Below, in pieces: positions 24,483 through 35,383 of a DNA stretch of 64,000 bases. How positions within the stretch are numbered: position 1 is the first letter of the stretch; every line of letters starts with the position of its first letter. The translations under genes and the position numbers were made by a program. The notes under the pieces are model-generated. The model had not been told where the DNA came from. It did not search any database and worked only from the letters and a program-made list of their open reading frames with translations. The DNA is from Fasciolopsis buskii (Eukaryota > Platyhelminthes > Trematoda > Plagiorchiida > Fasciolidae), in NCBI GenBank assembly GCA_008360955.1, contig LUCM01008873.1, forward strand, positions 170,638 through 234,637, read 5' to 3'.

Positions 24483-26729
24483 TCAGTTGGTTGTCACAGG
24501 ACAAGGCCTACGTTTCTCCATCGTTCTAAGGACAAATAGGGCATTTCTAATACCGTATGCAACCGTTCGAGAACAAAATACCGTTAGCATTTGGTTCTTA
24601 AAATCTGAGGTTTGACTTCTGAGTAACGAACTACACTGTAAATTAAGCTCAATTTTGGACGGTGGATTGTCGTATTTATTAAGGAGAATAAGTAGCACGA
24701 AGATCTCCCAATCGGATGAAATAAAACGCGTGACTTGCTGTCCCAGTAGTAGTCGAATAGTCAGTCAGCAACAGCCTTATGTGATATGAACGCGCCTTTC
24801 TGAAATTCTCATACGGCTTAAAATCAAATCGGACCCGGTATTTCCAACCTATTTTGGTATCACATTAGTCTCGGCCGAGTCACGTGAACAGTTGAACACA
24901 CGCACCGCAATTGTTTCTCGAGTTAAAACAAAACAATGGTTTACATTTTCTGAAAGCTTGCAAACGAACAGATTCAAAACACAATAGAGAACGCATTCGT
25001 AGTTTTCAATGAGCCTAATCTTGAGCAAATTGACACGCGGAAACGGGGACAACAGATTAGGTTTTCAAACAGAAATATGGGACCTGAATCAGATTTAGAT
25101 ACACGATGCTTCATTGGCTTATTCCGGGCAAGTGAGTTTGGTGAACGAAAGATCAACGGTATTCTTATCCAGTTGCCTGCGTAGATAATGGACGGTACGT
25201 GGTGAGAAACTCCCTCCACCCAGCGGTACAAGACGAATCAAAGGATCTACCAACTAATTCACCTGTGAGGGCCGTTTGGTCGGCAAACCGTTAAAAAGAT
25301 TCTAATGTGGAATATTAGATATTATCTAAACTCTCAGGATTTGTATCATTCAGTATTCTTAAGGTTTTCGATAATCAAATCCGGTCTTGTGGTAGCACAA
25401 AAACACATGTATGGGCAACCCACATCACAGAGGGGCACATCACGTGTGAATTACTGAATACAGTCACATGAGTTGGCAGTACGGTACGCAGTTTTCACCA
25501 ACAGCTATAATTTCAGCGAAGAATTGATAAATCAGTCTTCGCACAGCACAACCGTCATGGCCAGAAGACTGACCGGGTGCCAATTATCTTGAATACACTG
25601 TACCGTTTAGTCATAATGAGCTTGCACTTTGGCGTAGCACCGGCATCCATGATCCAAAGAGATAAACAGGACGACTTACCTCAAGCCAAAAATGCAACCA
25701 TAATTGAAAATTCAGTCGACAGATGACTGATGGTGGTCCTTCAGGTTGAAGGTTGGTTGAATCTGGTAATTCAGTTAGGGAAATATACGGCAGGATAACT
25801 AATCTATGTGGTTGAACTTCCACTAAGCCACTTCCCACTGACTGGCAGACAAGTTGCTGTTAGAAGAAAAAAATTTACTGAGAACACTAACCTCTCTTCT
25901 GCTTAGTGGCCGGACCCTCTAACAGTATCTTTTCACCATATTCGACGAGTGCATGTCTACAAAGAACTCAATATTGCATCAGTCGTCGCGCATGATAATC
26001 AGGACTATCATATTCATTGCTTCGAGGAGGTTTAACGCCCGACCGCTTTGGGTAAAAGGCTCCGGTTAGGGTTCTTAAAGAAATTCTTCTTCTGTGATTT
26101 AGTTAACCATGACGAACTGTCTGCCTAAAAGCCTTCGACCCTCTTTCCACAGAGAGCATTTTCGATTTCCCTCCCTCCGATAAAGGGATCTCGGAGAATA
26201 CCAAAACGAAATGGGGCTAGCTAGATTTACCCCATGGTAGAATCAGTGGAAAGAAGGAGAAGTAGTCTAAATGCATTATTTAAACCCAAGTGTTCACTCC
26301 ACTTGACTGTCTTTATTTTATGCAAGCTCAATCAAACAGAGCAGCATGCTGCCCCTGGTGTACCTCGTGAAATTGCTAAAATAAATGCAAGCCGTGTCAC
26401 CAAAACGCGCATACAAGATCTCACTTCAATAATGAGTCTTTCCGGTTAAGATACAGTCACATTCTCTTGGCATACTCTTCAGATGTCAGGCGGTAAGTTT
26501 TCCAGCCCTCCTTATCCAGCTGAGTTGGTGTCTCTCAGAGTCTGGGCTTGGAGCATGCAGTTAAACTGGCTCATACCCAACAGTCGTTCGTGTGCAGTTC
26601 ATTTGAATGGTTCTGTACGTACCAAGAGAAGCCGATTTAAGCGTGATTGTTTGTTAGTCGTCTATGTGTATGTGTCAACTTATTGCAGCCTCCTTGAGAC
26701 AAAAGTTTAGTACTAACGGGACTTATCTC

Positions 26730-28605
26730 GTTCGCTTCGAAGCGCACATTCCACCGTGAGAAAATTAACGAAGCCCTACATTCAGCGATAACGGCCATGC
26801 AGGACCTTAGAATCAATAGAAATCATCGAATTCAGTTCCCTAATTCGATACCTGCATATCTTTCCCCTTCCAACAGCTTGATGAATGACCTCCAGCGATG
26901 TTGGATATAGAGAATTGTAAAAGATTGTATCCAACGCAGATGGTCGTAATTTTCACTGATTGATTAGGGATAGTGGTCCACAGAAGCCGAACGTGAACGA
27001 AATGATTAAATAATCCGACAGCATACTCATTCACTCTCCGAAGCGTCAGCTGAAGTTTTGGGAAAAATTTGGGCTGCTGTTTAGTTGACCAACGGACACA
27101 CTGGGTATTCCATTTAGGCTTGCAAGTGAGTCAGTGCATGGAGATGTTATTCCTGCGTGCGAAATGGAGATTATCAAAGAAGCAGATTTTCTGAAAGGGC
27201 ATGAAGCAGCCAGAGTACATGACTTCTGTTCGCGCTTCTTCATAGATGGCGACGAAGTGTTACCACTGGAGATAGCCTAACTTATCGGACCAGTCTGGAC
27301 AACGGAAGAAATTAGTAAGGACTAGTGTGACTCGGTGGTGATCCGATCGACTAGAAGGGTCGTGTGAAGATCAGAGGGGGAATCAATTTGGTAAAACTGC
27401 ATCCAAACTGCTTGCTGACATCATCGTCCGCCGATCATACAGTACTTGCGAAAGGTTTGCTGATTTTCGTCCCGGTCGAAGCTGCATTGGCCAAATTCCA
27501 ATAGTGCAACAAAACGTAGAACATGGGCATATGTTTTCTAGACCCGTGATTTCTGTCTCTCTTGACTCGAAATTAGCGTTCGACTTGGTCGATTGTCCAA
27601 AATCTTTGGAGGACGTGCCAAAAAATTTCATTTCACTTATCTAACTTCTGCCTGTTAACAGCCGAAACAGAATTCGTGTTTCTGGCAATATTTCAGCCGG
27701 ATTCACTATGTGAAGTGTTGTTCGTCAAGGTTTCCTGCTTTCATCTGTCCATTTCAATTTTGTAGCTGACATGGATATAAAGGTAGCATTATCCTCATGT
27801 GCAAACAGTAGAATCGATATTTGTTCAGATAGGAAATGGTGCGAATTGGATTGTACGGACGACGTCTTTCTACGGAGTGAAGAACAATAATGTAGATATG
27901 TTCGAGAAACATTTTGCATCCTTCAAAGTGCAAGATAATGTTGCACTATCGGATTGGCTCGAAACCGAATCTTGTTTTTATAGTGGATCAGCTTAGTAAG
28001 GTGAACTGATTCAGTTGTTTGAGTAGTTACATCTTTCCTGATGGTCGTACATCAGATGAATTGTTTTGCAAATTGATATAATGCATAGATGGATTCGGTA
28101 AAAATTTCGATTATCGATCAAGTGGTTGGTGTACATGACCACAGCCAGGTCGGTGGTGCTACGCGGTTCAGGAACATGGTCCTAGAGACCATACAATACT
28201 TGAAAATGTTTGATGTTTGAATGCCGTTGTCCTCATAGTATTAATAGGACATGGTGGGATAATTTTTGTTCTTCTCAATAAGTCACATGTCAACCTGAAT
28301 GTACTAGGTCTTAAGGTTGAATCTTTCGAGTAGGCACTAAACCAGAATAAGTTGACTTGGGTCGGGGCATGTTTTGTGCGTGCACACAAAACGTTTGTCT
28401 CGTAGTACGTACGTTGCTGACGAGGTAGAAAAATGTTAGAGAACTGGACGAGATGACCAGTCGATGAAATGGATAAAGTGTACGAAAACATTAACCAATG
28501 TATTGCCTCGTCTAAGTGCAATTGGACTACCAGGTAGGGATTCACGAGGTGGTTGAAGATGACAGATGATATGGTTCAAAGTCGCAATCAGTGGCATTCT
28601 TGAAT
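26730..28605 (+). mobile_element. Decayed RTE-type non-LTR retrotransposon (reverse transcriptase part)
   Basis: Plus-strand fragments in several frames line up in order with RTE-family reverse transcriptases: about 27165-27310 (EADFLKGHEAA-like, then GPVWTTEEISKD), 27400-27480 (KTASKLLADIIVRR, then FADFRPGRSCIGQI), 27545-27590 (VSLDSKLAFDLVD, palm Asp), 27715-27735 (VRQG), 28035-28060 (PDGRTSDE), 28095-28170 (a-RLSIK..VY then GSGTWS-like), 28335-28350 (LNQNKLTWVG) and 28500-28590 (LPGRDSRGG-like end). Stops and shifts are frequent, so it is an old, dead copy. The endonuclease was not seen. The 5' limit is uncertain and the 3' end near 28600 is inferred from loss of similarity. Confidence 0.7.
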
Positions 28606-29300
28606 CCGAAATCTATTTTTCTTCCGTGTAATTGTTCAGTTTTTGTCTCGTAGTCAATTCTTCCCTAGTGCTTGTTGTTTTAGTTTTCTCCCTAGGCAAA
28701 TGTTGTTTTTTGAGACAATAACCAAAGCTCGAGTGCGCTGGTTCAAGTTTACTGATTCAAAAAAGAAAACGGAAATAAACTGACACAGTAGCGTTGAAAG
28801 CGAATACAGATTTATTCCAAACCGGATGATAAACACTTTAATAGATTGAAGCTACTAAATGATGATCATCTTTTACTATACAGGTGATATACAAAGGCTA
28901 TTAAACACTTGTGCAGACTGATTTCGAATGAATAGCATGTAAACCAAGTAACAAAGACACATGTGCCTTACCATTTTTTCCGGTTACCTAGGCCGATATT
29001 TTAAAACGACATCAAATCTATAGCAATAAAAGTTTCAGCGAATAATTCCCAAAAACGGAAATCGAGTCAATGCCCAAGTTCAGGTTCATTAATTCGCTTC
29101 CTCGGGTTTCATATATGTTTCAATCGTAAAAAAACGATAGAAATATATGACTGAAGTAGATTTTTTGTGACGTGTTATCTTCAAACTAAAATTTCTGGGG
29201 CATTGAGTCACTTTGGTTAACATTTCCTTCATCACCGTAACCCGAATCAGCATCAACATCAACTGATCAATCATCATCCTCGTCATCATGATCATGCGAC

Positions 29301-29396
<96 letters not shown>
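29301..29396. repeat. ATC/CAT trinucleotide microsatellite
   Basis: About 30 near-perfect CAT units. The long single-residue frames seen on both strands (Met or Ile runs) are products of the repeat and not proteins. Confidence 0.95.
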
Positions 29397-29397
<1 letters not shown>

Positions 29398-29423
29398 CGT
29401 CACCTCATCAAGAACAGCCTACG

Positions 29424-29426
<3 letters not shown>

Positions 29427-29459
<33 letters not shown>

Positions 29460-29464
29460 AGAAC
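29427..29464. repeat. CAA microsatellite
   Basis: CAA run interrupted once by ATC, 50 bases before the acceptor of the exon at 29516. Confidence 0.85.
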
Positions 29465-29515
29465 ACCATTTGCATCAACGAATCCCTATTTCATTTTTTT
29501 GTTTTCCTCATTCAG

Positions 29516-29761
29516 ATTGGTGCATTCTTGCGCTTTCTGACAGTGGACATATCAGTCACGGTCGCTAATACTGGCCAACCCGGTTACGGTTTCGATCAAA
29601 ACAGTTATGCACTCAACGTTCCAATAAAACTAACCGTACTGGCCGACGGAAGAACGGATAATATTGCCCAAAGCCAGTTTTCGATTACCTATCTGAGTGA
29701 TAACTCCGTGGATAATTTGCCTGCTGTCGAATCGAATTATCAAGTGTACACCTTTACAAAG
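29516..29761 (+). CDS. Polycystin-1-like exon (f): diverged PKD-type segment
   Basis: Acceptor TTTTCCTCATTCAG ends at 29515 and donor GTAACT starts at 29762. It is exactly 82 codons and phase 0 at both ends. The protein starts IGAFLRFLTVDISVTVAN, then has a beta-rich run (VPIKLTVLADGRTDNIAQSQ) and ends in NYQVYTFTK. It lacks the GDG turn but keeps the alternating strand pattern of the neighbouring repeats. Coding identity rests on the open phase-0 frame, good splice sites and fit between neighbours. The frame runs on past the donor for 40 codons, so the exact end rests on the donor consensus. Confidence 0.8.
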
Positions 29762-29994
29762 GTAACTATAATTCCCCTTGGAATTCGGTTTCCAGTCTCG
29801 GCGGTCCATTCTAATGCGTTCCACAATCATGATAATCCGTCATTCGTGATTGCGAAGAACATGTCGTGCCCTTTTTGTAAATGCTAAATTGCGCTTAAAT
29901 TGCGTTTATTTAGTTTCCTTTCGTGTTTCAAATACCATCCACGAATTTCGGTAGAGTTGAAAAGCTGTTCAGCGAATAGTATATTTATGAAATA

Positions 29995-30085
29995 GTTCAC
30001 CATGTGATGTCATCGCTCACCTCACCAGTAAGAAACCATGGAAGCACGGTAGAGCTGCTTCATCATTGTTAGGAAAATAATGCAG
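29995..30085 (-). mobile_element. SINE tail fragment, inverted
   Basis: The reverse complement reads TTCCTAACAATGATGAAGCA, then a TTCCATGGTTTCTTACTGGT-like stretch and GATGACATCACATGGTG. This parallels the tail of the SINE at 41436-41506 base by base with few changes. The tRNA-like head is missing. It faces the plus copy starting 70 bases downstream. Confidence 0.6.
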
Positions 30086-30154
30086 CCTCCTCCTACTAAC
30101 ATGTACCAAGTAGTCAAGCTCTGTAAGTCATATCCAAAACCTTCGTCGCACTTT

Positions 30155-30455
30155 GGCTACCTGTAGAGAAGTAATCTATCAGTAGGGGTCGATTGGTGTG
30201 AGATAGCAGTCCTTGGCCGTGCAAATCAGTGACGGATAGGTGCAACATCATGTGGTGAAGTCCAACAAACCGTTGAGGGCCTACCCGGTAGCGTAATGAC
30301 TTAAGCTTTCGACTCAAAATCGTCCGTCTCGAGTTCGAGTCCCTGTTAGGGTGTGGTGTATATTCATTGCAGACGATTCTTAACAAGGATGAAACAGCTA
30401 CACAGTACTTTCATTGGTTTCCTCAATGGTGAGTTGAGTGGTGATATCACGTGGT
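30155..30455 (+). mobile_element. SINE copy 2 (tRNA-like, hammerhead-like core)
   Basis: It starts with a GAGAAGTAATCTATCAGTAG block also found at 41328 and 54101. The tRNA-like head at about 30282-30352 has GTAGCGTAATGACTTAAG and a B box GAGTTCGAGTCCC. Then comes CAGACGATTC-TTAACAA-GGATGAAACAGC (30370-30396), which matches the order C-U-G-A-Y-G-A, stem II, GAAAC of a hammerhead, followed by the common tail GGTGAGTTGAGTGGTGATAT. It lies in an intron of the host gene, in the same direction. Confidence 0.7.
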
Positions 30456-32608
30456 TAATTATATCATGAAAAAATTCCATCTCCTCGTGCTAACATGTAC
30501 CAAATGGTACATTGAAAAGTACCGTTTTTCGGTTGAACACTTTCGCGGTGTCATCAAGTGATCAATTTGAGAATCCACAATCTATTGGGATAATTTTGGT
30601 TCTTTTGTTCCCGATCGATTCGTGTTGGTCAAGTATGTTGATATAGAAATTTGAGTCCAAAGTAAATTTTCGGTAATTTGCTCAATCCAACTGGTGATTG
30701 TATGAACTGACAAGAAAATAAAGATTAAAATATCTTGTCAAAAGCAATCCGTATATTTTCAGTCCATTTCTTTTTGGATGAAACCAACTGTGCGCGAAAA
30801 AAGCTGATCATGGAAACAGACAAAACAGAAGAATTTGCCCAATTGTTCCGCATGACGAAGTCCGTGATCAAATAACGATAATATACATGGACGAAATGGA
30901 GTCCTACAACTGATTCGCACTCGCATACACCGAACCGAATGTGATATCACGCTTCAAGGCGAAATTACTAACGCCGGCGTTTTGCTCAGTCTATCAATTA
31001 TACAGAATATTGAATTGCAGATGGCGTATGAAATGATAACGTGTGCGAAACAAAGCTCGAACAATTTCAATCTGCTTCCGAGGGTTGAGGCTACTTTTCC
31101 GTAGTAAATTCCAATTGGAGTGCATTAATTACATTTCAAGTGCTTGGAAAGTTCAAGGATCTTATAATAAGTACAATTTCACTCTAATATTTTCCTTCGC
31201 TGAAATCTGCCAGTCAAGTCATGAACAAGGTTTTGAACGAGAAAAAATTTCTTTTCGATATATCGCTGCAGGCACTTACATATACAATTTTGGGTAGCAC
31301 GGGTAGAAATTTATACTTGTGGCTTTTGATGGACGAATGTGTGGATTTGAATGAAATGTCTTCAATGCGTACAATCAGTAGATCGTAGAATTCCGACAAG
31401 CTCCACAGTGCACACCGAGAAACATCGTAATAGGACGACCCAGCTCTTTTCATTTATCAGTGATCATCCCGACACGTGACCTTGAATATGATTTGTGGCA
31501 GGTTAGGGGATTCGAGATAGATTCGGGATGGCGTGTGAGCCAGGAAAACTTCAGTGTTTCCATAAACTTTGTCTGAACATACAAAGGAGAATCGTATGCA
31601 ACCTCGGCTGTCGATAAGATCCGGTCCTGTGAACCTAGTCCGGAATGTAGAGCTTTGCGATATGTGAAACCTCAGCTGGATCAGTATCGAGTAAATGATG
31701 GGTAGTGGTGTCGTTTAGTGGTTGATTTTGCGTTCCCAAAACAGTCCATCCTTTCTCGGAAGATAGCTGGTTTTCCTTAGACATCGAGATATAAAATTGT
31801 ATTTTTTTTAACTATTTTCTTCTGAATCAGACAGGGTTTATTGTATAAAGCCTTACTATTGTCTCGAATTTTGCTCTCAAAGTCGACTACGTATACAACA
31901 GATGGATAGCGTCCGTCCCGAGTAACTCAGACAAAAACAACCAAAGTTAACGGGCACGAAATCTTGTTCTATTAAATCAGAACATCATATATTTATAGGC
32001 TACTTCCTTTGCATATCTGAGCCTGTGTGACTGTCATTATTTCATCGGTTATCCATATCGCTTACTGATTAGTTCTCCTAGTTTGATGCACTTCATCCGG
32101 TTAATTTCACGCCGTTTTGTTATCGAACCTGGACCGCTCATCCTGAATAATTCTAATAACTCATGACATGACCTTCTCAGTTTGCAATATCCGTACTCTT
32201 GGCTTCCAAGTATGTCATTGTATCGGTTGTCGGCTTACAGCTAGCGTGATCACGGTTTTATCCCGTTGTCTGACACAACTGGATCACATCCACACCTGTG
32301 TCTGGATTGCGATTTGTCTAGCCCGATCCATCAGTACGCAATCGCCGATAACCAACGAAACAGTTGTTTCAGATTCAGGTGCAAGGCTGATTAACCAAAC
32401 ATTCCCTCACACAGTCGAATGGCCTTGGGAGGAGCACATTGCGAATGGGACTTGTCCTAGTTCCCGTTTGGTTTTCTCCCGAAACCTGACAATATGAAAT
32501 GCGTGTGCTAGTTTCTCAAAGTATTCCTTTGTCATGACGTTTGCCAGGTTGAATCGAAGTCTTTTTCTCCGTAATGTGTGGTCCTTACACGCACACACAT
32601 GCAGACAA

Positions 32609-32610
<2 letters not shown>

Positions 32611-32640
<30 letters not shown>
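32611..32640. repeat. AT dinucleotide microsatellite
   Basis: Fifteen pure AT units, 60 bases before the acceptor of the 32702 exon. Confidence 0.95.
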
Positions 32641-32643
<3 letters not shown>

Positions 32644-32701
32644 ACGTTTACTTTGTCTCAATATTGGTGGCTATTTTTTACTATCCATTCTGACCATCTA
32701 G

Positions 32702-33610
32702 TCAGGTCCTGTGGAAATTCGAGCCTACGGTTCAAATCCCATATCTTCTGCTACCCGGACAAAAATCATATATCTAATCGCTACTTTGCGTGGTCTACAA
32801 CTTTCCGTCCCGGGCTCTCTGGTGAAACCGATGCAAGAAAGTAAATTACAAATAAATTTCGAGGCTATTTCCGAGGATACATGCATCTGTGTGACCAAAT
32901 CCGATAGTATAGGATCTGTGGTCATCCCAGCCAAGGGCAAAGGACCGGAAGATTGTGAATCCTGTCCAAAATATAGTCCCGTTTTTTTGAAACTGACCAA
33001 TAGCAGTTTACAAATTCCGATCCTTTACAATCAGCCAACTGGTGATCTGATTTCGGTCCAAGCAGCGAACAAACAAGCAAAAATTTCCGGTTCCCTGTTC
33101 GTCACGATTGCCGACACCGATTGCGTATCACCCCAAATTGTCTTCGTTCGACCAGGGTTTGGTGATTCTAGTCAACCGATCATAGTCGAGGAGACTCGCG
33201 CGACAACTGTCAAAATGAAACTGAGTTCGAGCCAATGCCTTTCCGGCAAACAATACACAATAAATTGGACTCTATCGGAGGTCGATCAACACACGTTGAA
33301 TCCGATCAGAGAAATCCGTCTGTCCGACTTGTACAGCCCGCAAACCATGACATTGATTATCCCCAAGGGACGATTACAGCCTGGTATATATGTAGCCAAA
33401 ATCCAACTGACTGTCCAAGGAACGGACACCTCGGTCCCGACTGTGCTCACGCAAAAGATCTATTTGATGAGACTCTACCCGCCTCTGGTCGTACAGTTCG
33501 ATGAGGGCAACCCGATTTCGATGAATGTTGGTCTGGACGAACCGGAAATCTGTCTCAATCCCGAGTTGCATTCGTACGATCCAAGCATTGGAAATCGACT
33601 AATGTCACAG
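32702..33610 (+). CDS. Polycystin-1-like exon (g): last PKD-type segment and start of the REJ region
   Basis: This is the largest exon, 303 codons, phase 0 at both ends. Two nearby acceptors exist. TAG ending at 32701 keeps phase 0 with the previous exon, while CAG ending at 32705 would break the frame, so 32702 is chosen. The donor is GTCAGT at 33611. Visible features are a cysteine cluster (DTCICVTKSD, PEDCESCPKYSP), CVSPQIVFVRPGFG, then SSSQCLSGKQYTINWTLSEV, LQPGIYVAKIQLTV and LYPPLVVQFDEGN. The C...Y.I.W strand and the later 'hxSYDPS' stretch (LHSYDPSIGNR) are typical of the REJ domain that follows PKD repeats in polycystin-1 and sea urchin egg jelly receptors. REJ is extracellular and lies before the cleavage (GPS) region. 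Confidence 0.93.
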
Positions 33611-35133
33611 GTCAGTAAGCGTTTTACTCAAACGTCTGAATTCATTACGTGTAATTGATAGTCTACAAACGGACGAGTTTAACATGACAAAACGGAGACC
33701 CATAGTAAAGATTTCCGGGAAATCTAGTTGTCATTACGAGCTCCGTAAGAAGCATGCCACAAATGAACACTGCTTCTATTCCATTCCCTGGACTTTTGCA
33801 CTATCATCTAAATTTCGGATTTGCTTGTCATATCCTGACTCCTCCTTTGGAACCTGTCCGCGTTGAGAACTTTCAATCCCGAGACGAGCGATTATTTTGT
33901 ATTGAGCCTAGTTTATTCGTCTGACCGATTAAAAAATTGGAGTTGTCTCTTGCGACATTCAACCAAATTCGAAATAACTCAGGGTTTTTTTGGATTGATC
34001 TGGAACTGTCAGAGTTTGCTGGGGGTCAGACAACTGTGACCGACTCGTGGATTTCATTCTCGAGCCATTTGGTTTCAGTGTATGCTTAGATTATTGTCAG
34101 AAATTGAGGATTTTCGTTCTTCTCTATGCTATTTCAAGATTTAGTTGAGAAAAAAAGATACTGAAATGAGAAACTGTAAAGTGAATTGGATAAATTGTAA
34201 GCTTACTCTGAGAATCGACGTCAATCTATTGTGGTGCTCTGTATTTTGGCAATTTGCACGAGACTGAGATCTGTCTTTGATTTTTTTCACACAAGCAGCA
34301 TGAAACTCATCACGAGCCGGTGACTGATAAGCTTAATTGGTCAATGAGATGCACCAAGGGCGAAGGAGGAAGCAAGTCTTACCAAAGCCCCTAGTTCTCA
34401 AAGCAAACTTACAGTTTTCCAAATTTACTTTACTGTTTCTCATTTCAATGTCGCTTCTTCCCTATTCCCTCTGGAAATTTCAACGTTTCTGCACCGTTTT
34501 CCTTATCTTTGAGTATGGTGTAACTCGAAAAAAATCGGAACAACCCGGCATAAACGTTGTCACTCATACTGACTCAGCACACTAAGGGGACCCAAAAGTC
34601 GCGAGAAAAACTGGAATAATACACATACCTCGCACTTACTTGTGAGTAGCCTGCGGGATTGATATTTCTATGATCGATTGACGACCTTTCATATTTCACC
34701 TTTCACGTACAAAATTCACACTCGGGAAGGATTCGATTCGAATAAGGTTTGTTCAGATCTGCTTTTCAATGACACCCAGTGGTGACTGCCAGCTTGACGG
34801 CTCTAATGTGAGCGAAACTTGAGTCTAATGCTTCCCGACTGAAAGATTGACCGGATGGCCTGAGGTAGGCTCGTATAGAATTGATTCCAAAGAATAGTCT
34901 GCCTACCATTAAGCAAGAGTGATTTAAAATTTGCCTGACAACCTCAGTTTCAACCCAGCAAGGTAGACAAGCTGATTCACGATACATCCACCTAGGTTGA
35001 AGACCACGAAATCCGGGGACGACAAAAGCCCCAACATAAACTGGACATCTTCAAAGTTCGCGTGATTGTGAAAACGCAGCAGTAGGACTGTAAGCAGTGT
35101 TAATCTTTTTAGGCTTTGACGAAAATGCAGGAA

Positions 35134-35244
35134 TATTGTATTGCATTGTATTGTATTGTATTGTATTGTATTGTATTGTATTGTATTGTATTGTATTGTA
35201 GTGTAGTGTAGTGTAGTGTAGTGTAGTGCAGTGTAGTGTAGTGT
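35134..35244. repeat. TATTG then TGTAG pentanucleotide tract
   Basis: About thirteen TTGTA units change abruptly into about nine GTGTA units. On the minus strand this reads (TACAC)n then (TACAA)n and lies about 140 bases past the stop of the LINE at 35384, so it is probably that element's 3' tail. Confidence 0.85.
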
Positions 35245-35383
35245 ACCGTATTTTCTAGACTTTCGCGTACAATAAATAATGTCGCATTTCAGTCAAAACA
35301 CCTGGGAAAAAATAAGAAAAAATCTGCGCTCATCACCTCGTAAAAATGTAAAAAACAACTCGTCTAGGAATAATCAGAGCACA

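Larger units (their letters stand above)
24380..29515. other. Intron, 5.1 kb
   Basis: Intron between exons (e) and (f). It contains an AT tract (24413-24482), a decayed RTE-type LINE (about 26730-28605) and an ATC plus CAA microsatellite block (29301-29464) just before the next exon. The stretch 24490-26720 has no recognisable content. Confidence 0.65.
29762..32701. other. Intron, 2.9 kb
   Basis: Intron between exons (f) and (g). It holds a minus-strand SINE tail fragment (29995-30085), a plus-strand SINE (30155-30455) and an AT microsatellite (32611-32640) near the acceptor. The frame at 32168-32497 has no recognisable domain. Confidence 0.65.

Noticed and set aside
29089..29403. Long Met-run and Ile-run frames on both strands
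   Set aside because: They are translations of the CAT/ATC microsatellite and not proteins.
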